Shown: positions 43,000 to 51,699 of the stretch, piece by piece
How the letters are laid out: each line of letters opens with the position of its first letter
How positions within the stretch are numbered: position 1 is the first letter of the stretch
Source: an uncultured Nitrosomonas sp.
GTDB lineage: Bacteria; Pseudomonadota; Gammaproteobacteria; Burkholderiales; Nitrosomonadaceae
Reading direction: 5' to 3'
Assembly (NCBI GenBank): GCA_949281375.1
Contig: CASDLT010000004.1
Coordinates: 1 to 61,919, forward strand
DNA length: 61,919 nucleotides
Program-made: the position numbers and the translations under genes
The notes under the pieces: model-generated
What the model was told of the DNA's origin: nothing
The model's input: only the letters and a program-made list of their open reading frames with translations
Database searches by the model: none

Positions 43000-43341
43000 A
43001 TGAAAGAAAAGATAGTTATTTATCAAAAACCATCTTGTAGTAAATGCAGGGCAACGATCGCTCTCCTGACGGAGAGCGGGGTGGAATTCGAGTCGATCAA
43101 TTACTATGATGCCTTACTCTCGGCTGATAAGTTACGCGAGTTGATTCAGAAACTCGATGTATCGCCGCGAGACTTATTACGTAAGGACGAGCCGGCTGCA
43201 GCAGCTCTAGGAGCGGCCTCGGACGAGGAAATCATCCATGCGATGGCTCAGAATCCTGATCTCATTCAACGACCTATTGTAGTGCGGGGTGATAGCGCCA
43301 AGCTATGCCGACCACCGGAGAAAGTATTGGATTTACTTTAA
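43000..43341 (+). CDS. arsC: ArsC-family (thioredoxin-fold) reductase
   Basis: A 113-residue protein with IYQKPSCSKCRATIALL, where C12 is the catalytic ArsC cysteine in a CxxC setting, and RPIVVRGDSAKLCRPPEKVL at the end. ArsC enzymes reduce arsenate with glutaredoxin; the second cysteine makes a YffB/Spx-like or glutaredoxin-like role possible too. No other ars genes are near. It starts 3 nt after the IalB-like gene and ends before a strong bidirectional terminator. Confidence 0.8.
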   Translation: MKEKIVIYQKPSCSKCRATIALLTESGVEFESINYYDALLSADKLRELIQKLDVSPRDLLRKDEPAAAALGAASDEEIIHAMAQNPDLIQRPIVVRGDSAKLCRPPEKVLDLL

Positions 43342-43381
43342 CGAATTGAAATCCGAGGTGAGAACTATCCTTTTAAAGGAT

Positions 43382-43432
43382 AACAACATAAAAAAACCGT
43401 AGATAATCTATCTACGGTTTTTTTATGTTGTT
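43382..43432. terminator. Bidirectional rho-independent terminator
   Basis: A perfect 23-bp inverted repeat (43382-43404 and 43410-43432) encloses a 5-nt loop. Its stem contains ACCGTAGAT with A7 on one side and T7 on the other, so it terminates both the arsC-like transcript and the rplS operon. Confidence 0.9.
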
Positions 43433-43439
43433 TAGTAGC

Positions 43440-43880
43440 TTAGGTTTCTGGTTTATCAGCAGAGGCTTCCGGAGCCATCGTTTGGGATTCAGCGATGTTA
43501 GGAAGTTGTTTATTATTATCTCCGCGAGCAACCAGCTTTTCGCGGATGCGGGCAGATTTTCCTGCACGATCTCTTAAGTAATAAAGTTTTGCTCTGCGAA
43601 CCGCACCACGCCGTTTAATTTCAATATTGGCGATGAGAGGGGAGTAAGTCTGAAAGGTGCGTTCCACGCCTTCTCCACTCGAAATTTTTCGCACCGTAAA
43701 TGCAGAATTTAAACCTCGATTGCGCTTCGCGATTACAACGCCTTCATAAGCCTGAATTCGTTTGCGATCGCCTTCAACGACATTCACGCTGACAATTACA
43801 GTATCTCCTGGCGAGAAATCTGGTATGACCTTATTGAGGCGTTTTATTTCTTCTGCTTCTAGTTGTTCGATGAGATTCAT
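43440..43880 (-). CDS. rplS: 50S ribosomal protein L19
   Basis: A 146-residue protein with [42 protein letters not shown] and [18 protein letters not shown], the L19 signature. It sits at the 30S/50S interface. It is about 30 residues longer than E. coli L19, with an extra C-terminal tail ([22 protein letters not shown]). It is the last gene of rpsP-rimM-trmD-rplS and is followed by the bidirectional terminator. Confidence 0.97.
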   Translation of the reverse strand: MNLIEQLEAEEIKRLNKVIPDFSPGDTVIVSVNVVEGDRKRIQAYEGVVIAKRNRGLNSAFTVRKISSGEGVERTFQTYSPLIANIEIKRRGAVRRAKLYYLRDRAGKSARIREKLVARGDNNKQLPNIAESQTMAPEASADKPET

Positions 43881-43911
43881 GTTTTTTCCTTTGGATTTCT
43901 ATGTGCTTATT

Positions 43912-44688
43912 TTACCTGGATTTATAAGAAAGTGATTGTTTAAATTCTTCTAAAAGATTTTCTTCTTCAGCCGTGATGCCTTGCGCCATTTTTTTTTCAA
44001 AGAGGTCTCGTCGTTTTAACCATGTTCTCCCCAATGCCTGCTGCAGGCGCCATCGCTGGATCTGTGCATGATGGCCCGACAGCAATACCTCGGGTACACG
44101 CATGCCTTTATACATCTCGGGCCGGGTATAATGGGGATAATCCAATAACCCATTTACAAATGAGTCCTGATTTGCTGACTCAGCATCTCCTAATGCCCCA
44201 GGTATTTGCCTGACTATACAATCAATAAGCACCATTGCCGCTAATTCCCCGCCTGAAATGACATAATCTCCAATAGAGATTTCGGCGTCTACGTGGGTCA
44301 TAATCAATCGTTCATCGATTCCTTCATATCTGCCGCACAGCAGCACTATCCCCTGGAGCGTACTTAATTCCGAAACTAATTGATGATTGAGTTGCTTGCC
44401 TTGTGGGGTTACGTAAATGACATGGGTAGTTTGTATGCCGATGCCGATTTGACGCTGTCTGGCTTGAGTAATGGCGTCATCCAATGGCTGTGCCATCATG
44501 ACCATCCCAGGTCCTCCACCATAAGGACTATCATCTATAGTTCGGTGATTATCAAACGTAAAGTCCCGAGGGTTCCATGTTTTTAAGTTGAAGATATTGT
44601 TCTTCTTGGCCTTTCTTGTGATGCCGTACTCAGTAATGGCGTTGAACATTTCCGGGAACAGTGTTACTACATCACATTCAAATGGCAC
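43912..44688 (-). CDS. trmD: tRNA (guanine-37-N1)-methyltransferase
   Basis: A 258-residue SPOUT methyltransferase: [20 protein letters not shown] at the start, [32 protein letters not shown] (knot SAM-binding loop), [20 protein letters not shown] and [12 protein letters not shown]. It methylates G37 of tRNAs reading CNN and UGG codons and so prevents frameshifting. It lies between rimM and rplS in the standard order. Confidence 0.97.
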   Translation of the reverse strand: MPFECDVVTLFPEMFNAITEYGITRKAKKNNIFNLKTWNPRDFTFDNHRTIDDSPYGGGPGMVMMAQPLDDAITQARQRQIGIGIQTTHVIYVTPQGKQLNHQLVSELSTLQGIVLLCGRYEGIDERLIMTHVDAEISIGDYVISGGELAAMVLIDCIVRQIPGALGDAESANQDSFVNGLLDYPHYTRPEMYKGMRVPEVLLSGHHAQIQRWRLQQALGRTWLKRRDLFEKKMAQGITAEEENLLEEFKQSLSYKSR

Positions 44689-44703
44689 GATTATCCTTTC
44701 GAA

Positions 44704-45213
44704 TTAATCATCGATATTCCAATCAACTACAATTTGAGAGAGTTTCAAATTCACGTTAATGATATATTGGGCAATGAAAGGGATAAGAATCTCTTTGGTC
44801 CCGGACTCATAGTCTATGCACAGCACATCATTCGCCCCAGTTTCAAGTAATCCTTTGACAATACCCAATTTTTCACCATTGAGATTGATTACCTTTATGC
44901 CAATAAGATCTGACCAGTAATAACCTTCTCGTCCATCTTCAGGTAGAGCGGGTAAACAATCCCGGGGGATGGCAATCAGCATGCCTTTGAGCTTCGAGGC
45001 TTCGGTGCGGTCGGCGGACTCTTTAAGCTTTACAGTCAAGGTTGAGCCATTAATATGACTGGAAATGACGTGCACATTTTGCCAATCTTGCTGATCTTTG
45101 CTCAGCCACCAAGAGGTATACTTCGTCAATCCATCGATATGTTCTGTGTATGGATTAATTTTTATCCATCCATGAACACCAAAGGGGCCGATCACATGAC
45201 CCATGATTACCAT
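44704..45213 (-). CDS. rimM: Ribosome maturation factor RimM
   Basis: A 169-residue protein with an N-terminal barrel domain (MGHVIGPFGVHGWIKINPY) and a C-terminal PRC-barrel (YYWSDLIGIKVINLNGEKLG, ETGANDVLCI, ILIPFI). RimM binds S19 and helps mature the head of the 30S subunit. It starts 22 nt after rpsP in the conserved rpsP-rimM-trmD-rplS order. Confidence 0.96.
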   Translation of the reverse strand: MVIMGHVIGPFGVHGWIKINPYTEHIDGLTKYTSWWLSKDQQDWQNVHVISSHINGSTLTVKLKESADRTEASKLKGMLIAIPRDCLPALPEDGREGYYWSDLIGIKVINLNGEKLGIVKGLLETGANDVLCIDYESGTKEILIPFIAQYIINVNLKLSQIVVDWNIDD

Positions 45214-45235
45214 TGGGATGTTGGATAAGACTGCT

Positions 45236-45505
45236 TTAGTTATTAGTCGGAACTGATTGGGTAGTGGTATTAAATTGCTTTATTAGCCGGGTAGCCGTTG
45301 ACGATAATTGAGCTCCCTTGGATCGCCAATACTCTACTCGGTCCAATTGAATTCTTAAAGATTCTTCTCCGCCGGTTGCTCTGGGGTTATAAAAACCTAC
45401 GCGCTCAATAAATCGACCGTCGCGCGCATTTCGGGAATTAGCCACAACCATGTTATAAAAAGGGCGTTTTTTTGCACCACCTCTTGCTAATCTAATAATA
45501 ACCAT
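45236..45505 (-). CDS. rpsP: 30S ribosomal protein S16
   Basis: An 89-residue protein starting [20 protein letters not shown] with [18 protein letters not shown], the S16 signature. It binds the 5' domain of 16S rRNA early in 30S assembly. It heads the rpsP-rimM-trmD-rplS operon; the promoter must lie in the 236-bp divergent gap to glcF. Confidence 0.97.
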   Translation of the reverse strand: MVIIRLARGGAKKRPFYNMVVANSRNARDGRFIERVGFYNPRATGGEESLRIQLDRVEYWRSKGAQLSSTATRLIKQFNTTTQSVPTNN

Positions 45506-45741
45506 GTTTATTTAACTCTAAAGCCTATTAATTTAATTAAGATAATAACTTTGACTTCTCTTTCGAAGAACCCTAAATTTTACAGGAACTTTTTTGCTTC
45601 TTACAAGTAATAATATAGGATTATTTCTATTATTCTTCATTATTAATTTAGGAGTCATGAGCTTTCGGAACATTTATAGTTGCAAATTCATTGTAATACA
45701 TTTGGTTGCTAAGTTATTAACTGTTATTTGGGATATTTGAA

Positions 45742-47031
45742 TTGATCTCCGAATTCGCCAAAAAAATTATCGTTGCAGAGTCAGATCAGTGCGTTTCCTG
45801 TGGTTTATGTCTGCCACACTGCCCGACCTATCGGTTATTGAAATCAGAAGCTGATTCTCCACGCGGACGCATTGCATTAATGAATGGCGTCGCGAATGGC
45901 CGTATTCCACTGAATGAAAAATTTGTGCAACACATGAATCGTTGTTTAACATGTCGAGCCTGTGAAGCCGTTTGCCCAAACCATGTTTCATATGGAGAAT
46001 TGATTGATCAGGCAAAATCTCTGATCGTGGATTCAAAGTCAGGTGGAGCTAGCAAAGAGAATTCAGTTACACGGAGATGGTTAAACCGATTATCTCTGTT
46101 GCACCCACTTCATTTGGAGCGCCTGCGAATCATATTTCGTTTATTGCAACATACGGGTTTGCTGAAATGGTTATCAAAATTCGACCGCGTTAAAAAGAAT
46201 ATTTTTTTTAAGTCTATTGCGCAGCTTCCCTCGATTAAATTTCCTTATGCGATCGCTGCCGATAAGAGGTTTTTGCCAGTCCGGAATCACTGGCAAGAAG
46301 TTTATCCTGCAGAAGGACGGGAGCGCGGACATGTAGGGTTGTTTCTGGGTTGTGTTGCCCGGATAGTCGATGTCGTCACCTTAAACTCGAGTATATTTGT
46401 ATTAAATCGGCTCGGATATACGGTGCATATACCATCTCAGCAAACTTGCTGCGGGGCATTATCTCAGCATAAGGGTGAATTGCAGCAGGCTGCAATATTT
46501 GCACGGCAGAATAAGTCAGCTTTTGAGAAACTTAAAGTCAATACGATTATCAGTACGGCATCAGGTTGTGGTGTTCAGCTACTTGAATCGAATGTCGGTA
46601 ATGAAAATTGCCAAGTAATCGACATTAATCGATTTTTAGCAGGAAAAATAGAATGGGAAAACGTCAAGATTGCTTCTCTGCCGGAAAAGATACTCGTGCA
46701 TGATCCTTGCAGTTTGCGCAATGCGCTGGGAGGTCATGCATATGCGTATCAGCTTATTTCGTTGATACCGGATGCCCAGGCAATTCCTTTGGCAGGAAAC
46801 GATCAGTGTTGTGGCGCGGCGGGAACGTATTTTATTGAACAATCTGAGATCGCGAATAACTTGCGGGAAAGCAAAATTTCCGCAGTGATGGGTAATCGAT
46901 CGCAATATTTGGTAACCTCCAATATCGGATGCGCGCTATTTCTGGCTGATGGGTTGCTTGAAGGAGGAATCAATATTGAAGTGGTGCATCCCGTGACATT
47001 GCTGGCAAGGCAAATGGGTTTGCAATTATAA
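45742..47031 (+). CDS. glcF: Glycolate oxidase iron-sulfur subunit-like protein (GlcF)
   Basis: A 429-residue protein with two 4Fe-4S motifs (CVSCGLCLPHCPT and CLTCRACEAVCPN, about residues 17-90) and two CCG domains (QTCCGALSQH and DQCCGAAGTY). This matches GlcF, which passes electrons from the GlcD/GlcE flavoproteins to the quinone pool. Neither glcD nor glcE is in the window, so it is either separated from them or serves another flavoprotein. The start is TTG at 45742; no strong ribosome-binding site is seen. Confidence 0.88.
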   Translation: MISEFAKKIIVAESDQCVSCGLCLPHCPTYRLLKSEADSPRGRIALMNGVANGRIPLNEKFVQHMNRCLTCRACEAVCPNHVSYGELIDQAKSLIVDSKSGGASKENSVTRRWLNRLSLLHPLHLERLRIIFRLLQHTGLLKWLSKFDRVKKNIFFKSIAQLPSIKFPYAIAADKRFLPVRNHWQEVYPAEGRERGHVGLFLGCVARIVDVVTLNSSIFVLNRLGYTVHIPSQQTCCGALSQHKGELQQAAIFARQNKSAFEKLKVNTIISTASGCGVQLLESNVGNENCQVIDINRFLAGKIEWENVKIASLPEKILVHDPCSLRNALGGHAYAYQLISLIPDAQAIPLAGNDQCCGAAGTYFIEQSEIANNLRESKISAVMGNRSQYLVTSNIGCALFLADGLLEGGINIEVVHPVTLLARQMGLQL

Positions 47032-47140
47032 TGATGTCAGGCCCATGCTAAAAAATAAAAAGTAATGGATAAGACTTTGTCAGACAGGTCCTTGTGATAA
47101 ATGATAAAGGACATTTTATAATTTTCGCTTTCAACAGACG

Positions 47141-47767
47141 ATGATGAACATTGATAAAATTATTATTGGGTTCGATAGTGCGTTGCGTACTTTGCTGACG
47201 CCAGCTCAAACCTTGCGGCCTGTTCCGGGAAGTGCGCTGCCTGAAGCGGAGCTTTCCGATACAGAGAAAAAATTATCTTCAGCCTTGATGCGGGTAAATC
47301 ATGTCGGTGAGGTTTGCGCGCAAGCATTGTATCAAGGGCAAGGGTTAACAGCGCGTAATACGGATATTCAACAAACACTCATGCAGGCGGCTCGCGAGGA
47401 AACGGAACATCTGGCGTGGACGGAACGACGAATTGCCGAATTGGGCGGACGCAAGAGTTTATTGAATCCTTTATGGTATGCAAGTTCTTTTACGATAGGC
47501 GTGGTGGCGGGATTGTTGGGAGATAAATGGAATCTGGGATTCCTTGCTGAGACTGAACATCAAGTCGGTATGCATCTGGCCGGCCATTTGGAGCGATTAC
47601 CTTCACAAGATGAAAAAAGCCGTGCTATTGTCAAGCAAATGAGCATTGATGAAGCGAGCCATGCCAACATGGCCCTGTCATACGGCGGTGCAGACTTGCC
47701 GCTACCAGTAAAAATCACGATGAAACTAGGTTCGAAAGTTATGACTCATACAGCGTACTGGGTATGA
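47141..47767 (+). CDS. coq7: Ubiquinone biosynthesis hydroxylase Coq7
   Basis: A 208-residue di-iron protein: the N-terminal AEL-type motif [49 protein letters not shown] and [10 protein letters not shown] supply the Glu/ExxH ligands of the carboxylate-bridged di-iron site. It hydroxylates the 6-position in ubiquinone synthesis, the Coq7 alternative to UbiF. It lies alone between glcF and yqgE. Frame and length are normal. Confidence 0.93.
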   Translation: MMNIDKIIIGFDSALRTLLTPAQTLRPVPGSALPEAELSDTEKKLSSALMRVNHVGEVCAQALYQGQGLTARNTDIQQTLMQAAREETEHLAWTERRIAELGGRKSLLNPLWYASSFTIGVVAGLLGDKWNLGFLAETEHQVGMHLAGHLERLPSQDEKSRAIVKQMSIDEASHANMALSYGGADLPLPVKITMKLGSKVMTHTAYWV

Positions 47768-47835
47768 AGGTATACAAAAATTAAATTGCAGATTGCGTCG
47801 TATTCTTCGCGAGCGCATGAGCAAATAAGACGGGC

Positions 47836-48402
47836 ATGACGATGAAAAACATCAATTTGACTCACCATTTTCTAATTGCAATGCCGACAATTGCGGATTC
47901 GATATTTTCCAAGACCCTGACCTATATTTGTGAACACAATGAACAGGGAGCAATTGGCATCGTCATCAATCGTCCGACTGATCTTACACTGGTCAATTTA
48001 TTGAAACAATTGGGAATCTCTCAATCGGATCATTTGGCCGAAGCCACCCCCGTGCTTTTTGGCGGACCTGTCCAAATGGATTGCGGATTTGTGCTGCATC
48101 ATCCGGTAGGTGAATGGCAATCAACACTCGCGGTTAATAAAGAAGTAGGCTTGACAACTTCTCTCGATATCCTCAAGGCCATCGCTCATTCTGACGGGCC
48201 TGAGCAAATACTGATTGCGCTGGGCTACGCGGGTTGGGCTGCTGGCCAGATTGAGCATGAATTGGCGCAGAATTCATGGTTGACTGTTCCCGCCTCAGCA
48301 GAGGTCATATTCGATATGCCATCTGAAGAGAGATTACCTGCGGCGATGCAACTACTAGGGATCAATGATGCCAATCTTTCTAATGAAGTCGGACATGCCT
48401 GA
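47836..48402 (+). CDS. yqgE: YqgE/AlgH family protein (DUF179)
   Basis: A 188-residue protein with [53 protein letters not shown] and [16 protein letters not shown], the DUF179 pattern. Its role is not settled (AlgH was linked to alginate control). It is followed 12 nt later by ruvX, the usual yqgE-ruvX pairing, and then by the pyrimidine genes. Confidence 0.93.
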   Translation: MTMKNINLTHHFLIAMPTIADSIFSKTLTYICEHNEQGAIGIVINRPTDLTLVNLLKQLGISQSDHLAEATPVLFGGPVQMDCGFVLHHPVGEWQSTLAVNKEVGLTTSLDILKAIAHSDGPEQILIALGYAGWAAGQIEHELAQNSWLTVPASAEVIFDMPSEERLPAAMQLLGINDANLSNEVGHA

Positions 48403-48414
48403 TTTTTTCTGCCA

Positions 48415-48894
48415 ATGACCCATCAACACTCTATCCATCATTCAGATTCTGCGATGCAAGAACAAATGCCCAAAGGTACAGTGTTGGCTTTTGATTATGG
48501 TAAAAAACGTATAGGCGTTGCTGTGGGCAATAATTTACTGGGAGTGGCACAACCGTTGATGACGATTGATACTGAAGTAGCAGTGCAGCGCTTTGAGGCA
48601 ATTGCGCAATTGATCAATACCTGGCAACCGGTTTTGCTGATTGTGGGTTTACCGGTGCATAGCGATGGGACTGAGCATGAAATGACACTATTGAGCCAGC
48701 GTTTTGCGCGGCGGCTTGCCGGACGATTCAATCTCAAGGTTATTCTGAAAGACGAGCGTTATACTAGTGAAATTGCCAGTTCCGAGTTACGCCAAGCCGG
48801 AATTTTTGGCAAAAAGCAAAAATCAATCCTAGATCAATGGGCGGCCCAGCAAATTCTTCAATCATTTTTTGATGAGCGCCATGCAACTGCCTGA
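48415..48894 (+). CDS. ruvX: Holliday-junction resolvase-like RuvX (YqgF)
   Basis: A 159-residue RNase H-fold protein: VLAFDYGKKRIGVAVGN (first catalytic Asp), LLIVGLPVHSDGTEHEM, LKDERYTSEIASSELR and [15 protein letters not shown]. It is essential in many bacteria and acts in pre-16S rRNA 5' processing; the resolvase label is historical. It overlaps pyrR by about 23 nt. Confidence 0.94.
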   Translation: MTHQHSIHHSDSAMQEQMPKGTVLAFDYGKKRIGVAVGNNLLGVAQPLMTIDTEVAVQRFEAIAQLINTWQPVLLIVGLPVHSDGTEHEMTLLSQRFARRLAGRFNLKVILKDERYTSEIASSELRQAGIFGKKQKSILDQWAAQQILQSFFDERHATA

Positions 48895-49387
48895 TGCCGA
48901 GCTCGCGTTCAAGAATCTCGCGCAGCAAATCCTGGCGGCTGATAACAAACTTTTTGCGCTGGTTGGTATTCATACCGGAGGTGTATGGCTAGCTGAGCGG
49001 TTGCACCAAGAAATGGCGAGTGCATTACCGCTTGGTACATTGGATGTGTCCTTTTATCGGGATGACTTTGATAAGATTGGGCTCCATGCGCAGGTTAAGC
49101 GATCAAAAATACCCTTTGAGGTCGAGGGGGCGCATGTTTTGTTGGTAGATGATGTGCTTCACACAGGCCGGACAATCCGTGCGGCGATCAATGAATTATT
49201 TGATTATGGACGTCCAGCCAGCATCAGCCTGGCGACACTGGTTGACCGTGGAGGCAGGGAGTTACCGATTGCTGCGCAGTATACTGGAGTAGAACTTGCC
49301 ATTCCGGCGGATAAGATGCTGGTACTGCAACGCGAGAAAAGCGGCAGGCTCAGTTTGGTTCTGCATGACAAGAGTCTGGTGGAATGA
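48872..49387 (+). CDS. pyrR: PyrR-type bifunctional pyrimidine regulator/uracil phosphoribosyltransferase
   Basis: A 171-residue type I PRTase: the PRPP loop [18 protein letters not shown], the flexible DVSFYRDDF and [14 protein letters not shown] segments match PyrR. In Gram-positives PyrR binds pyr mRNA; in proteobacteria the gene is often kept before pyrB, where it may act as UPRTase. No obvious attenuator hairpin precedes it here because it overlaps ruvX. The stop overlaps the pyrB start. Confidence 0.9.
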   Translation: MSAMQLPDAELAFKNLAQQILAADNKLFALVGIHTGGVWLAERLHQEMASALPLGTLDVSFYRDDFDKIGLHAQVKRSKIPFEVEGAHVLLVDDVLHTGRTIRAAINELFDYGRPASISLATLVDRGGRELPIAAQYTGVELAIPADKMLVLQREKSGRLSLVLHDKSLVE

Positions 49388-50343
49388 TTAATAGAAATCC
49401 GCAACTGAACGATAATGGCGCGCTCCAGCATCTGCTGACAACCGAAGGATTGCCTGCCGCCATTCTGCTGCAAATATTAGATACCGCTGAATCTTTTGTG
49501 GGAGTTACTGAGCGTGACGTCAAGAAGATTCCGCTCTTGCGCGGTAAATCCATTTTTAATTTATTTTTTGAACCCAGTACGCGGACTAGGACGACCTTTG
49601 AGATTGCTGCAAAAAGATTATCGGCGGATGTCATCAACCTCAACATTGCGGTTTCTGCCCAGTCCAAGGGGGAGACCTTGCTCGACACAGTCAATAATCT
49701 GTCCGCAATGAATGCCGATATGTTCGTGGTGCGCCATTCTCAGAGTGGCGCAGCGCATTTGATCGCGAAACATGTTCAACCTGACATTCATGTGATTAAT
49801 GCCGGTGACGGCAGTCATGCACATCCGACACAGGCGTTACTCGATATGTTTACGATTCGGCGTTTTAAACACGATTTTCGCAATTTGCGTGTCGCGATCA
49901 TCGGCGATATCCTGCATTCGCGTGTTGCCCGTTCGCAGATCCATGCTTTGACCACCTTGGGAGTACCAGAAGTGCGCGTCATCGCTCCCAAGACCTTGTT
50001 GCCTAAGATGGTGGAACGTCTTGGCGTGCATGTATTTCATGACATGACGAAAGGACTGAAGGGAATCGATGTGCTGATGATGCTTCGGTTGCAAAATGAG
50101 CGTATGAAAGGTGCCAATTTGCCCAGTGCTGAAGAGTATTTCAAATATTATGGATTGACTCCCGAGAAATTGGCGCTCGCGCGAAGCGATGCGATCGTCA
50201 TGCATCCGGGACCAATGAACCGGGGGGTGGAAATTGATTCGGCGGTCGCAGATGGAAAACAGTCAGTCATTTTGCCTCAGGTAACTTTTGGTATCGCGGT
50301 ACGCATGGCTGTCATGTCAATTCTGGCCGGAAATCAGGCTTAA
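49384..50343 (+). CDS. pyrB: Aspartate carbamoyltransferase catalytic subunit
   Basis: A 319-residue enzyme with the carbamoyl-phosphate loop [39 protein letters not shown] and the aspartate-binding [10 protein letters not shown]. It makes carbamoyl-aspartate in pyrimidine synthesis. Its order before an HxH-deficient dihydroorotase, and the absence of pyrI, indicates the class A ATCase in which PyrB and the inactive PyrC' form a dodecamer. Confidence 0.96.
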   Translation: MINRNPQLNDNGALQHLLTTEGLPAAILLQILDTAESFVGVTERDVKKIPLLRGKSIFNLFFEPSTRTRTTFEIAAKRLSADVINLNIAVSAQSKGETLLDTVNNLSAMNADMFVVRHSQSGAAHLIAKHVQPDIHVINAGDGSHAHPTQALLDMFTIRRFKHDFRNLRVAIIGDILHSRVARSQIHALTTLGVPEVRVIAPKTLLPKMVERLGVHVFHDMTKGLKGIDVLMMLRLQNERMKGANLPSAEEYFKYYGLTPEKLALARSDAIVMHPGPMNRGVEIDSAVADGKQSVILPQVTFGIAVRMAVMSILAGNQA

Positions 50344-50352
50344 CGTCAGCCC

Positions 50353-51627
50353 ATGAGAATTCATATTAAAAATGGGCGCCTGATTGACCCCAAGAATGGC
50401 AGAGATGCGATTCAGGACTTATTCATTGCAAAAGGTAAAATCGTAGCGATAGGGGATCCCCCTAATGAATTCCAGGCCAGTCGTGTCATCGATGCGCAGT
50501 CATTGATAGTATGCCCAGGATTGGTCGATTTGTCGGTACGTTTGCGCGAACCGGGATTGGAATATAGGGCGACTCTGGAATCTGAAATGAGCGCAGCGGT
50601 TGCCGGCGGTGTGACGAGCATTGCCTGTCCGCCTGATACGGATCCACCGCTGGATGAACCGGGATTGGTGGAAATGCTGAAGCATCGGGCCAAGAACCTG
50701 AATCAGGCCCATGTCTACCCAATCGGCGCACTAACCCAGGGGCTGAAAGGCGAACGCCTGACAGAAATGGCCGAACTGTATGATGCAGGATGTGTGGTAT
50801 TTGGCCAACCGGAAGGGTTGCTGCCTAATCTGCGCGTACTGATGCAAGCCTTGCGCTATGCCTCTACATTCGATTTCAGTGTTTGGTTGCGGCCGCAAGA
50901 AATCAGTTTGACCGGAGGTGGCGTGGCCCACGATGGCGAAGTAGCGACCCGGCTGGGCTTGCTTACAGTACCTGTATGCGCGGAAACTATCGCAATTTCA
51001 AATATCATTTTATTGACCAAGGAAATTGGCGTCAAAGTGCATTTATGCCGGGTATCCAGCGCTGAGGGGCTTGCCATGATTCGAACAGCGAAGCAGCAGG
51101 GCCTGCCCATAACCTGTGATGTCACGATTAATCATTTGCATTTATCCGACATGGACATTGGTTTTTTCGACTCAAATTGCCATTTGATGCCGCCACTGCG
51201 TAGTTCTGGCGATCGCGATGCGCTGCGGCAAGGTCTCGTGGATGGAACGGTTGACGCCATTTGTTCTGATCATGCGCCTGTCGATGAGGATGCGAAGCTG
51301 CTACCGTTTGGGCAATCGGAAATTGGCGCTACGGGAGTAGAATTGCTGCTGCCACTCACGCTAAAATGGGCAGCGGAAATGCGTCTTTCATTATCGAAAG
51401 CAGTCGCGAAAATGACGTCTGATCCGGCGCGGATACTGGGCATCGAAGCGGGGCATTTATCGACCGGAAGTGCGGCGGATATCTGTATTTTTGATCCCGA
51501 TCACTATTGGAAAGTTACTCCGATGGCCATTCTTAGTCAGGGGAAAAATACGCCTTTCATGGGCATGGAGCTACCCGGTCGTGTTAAATACACGTTAGTG
51601 AATGGTCATGTCGTGTATGAACAATAG
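50353..51627 (+). CDS. Dihydroorotase-like protein lacking metal ligands (PyrC')
   Basis: A 424-residue amidohydrolase-fold protein related to dihydroorotase: GLVDLSVRLREPGLEYRATL, VTSIACPPDTDPPLDEPGLV, AICSDHAPVDED. The zinc-binding HxH that active enzymes have in DxHxHxREPG is replaced by S61 and R63, so it should be catalytically inactive. Such pseudo-dihydroorotases are the structural partner of PyrB in class A ATCases (Pseudomonas type). It begins 9 nt after pyrB. An active PyrC must be encoded elsewhere. Confidence 0.92.
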   Translation: MRIHIKNGRLIDPKNGRDAIQDLFIAKGKIVAIGDPPNEFQASRVIDAQSLIVCPGLVDLSVRLREPGLEYRATLESEMSAAVAGGVTSIACPPDTDPPLDEPGLVEMLKHRAKNLNQAHVYPIGALTQGLKGERLTEMAELYDAGCVVFGQPEGLLPNLRVLMQALRYASTFDFSVWLRPQEISLTGGGVAHDGEVATRLGLLTVPVCAETIAISNIILLTKEIGVKVHLCRVSSAEGLAMIRTAKQQGLPITCDVTINHLHLSDMDIGFFDSNCHLMPPLRSSGDRDALRQGLVDGTVDAICSDHAPVDEDAKLLPFGQSEIGATGVELLLPLTLKWAAEMRLSLSKAVAKMTSDPARILGIEAGHLSTGSAADICIFDPDHYWKVTPMAILSQGKNTPFMGMELPGRVKYTLVNGHVVYEQ

Positions 51628-51699
51628 CGGCTGGAAGTTGACGTATAGATGCAGCTTGAAGTATGCATAGTGTTTTTAATTGATTGATATTGGAGCAAT

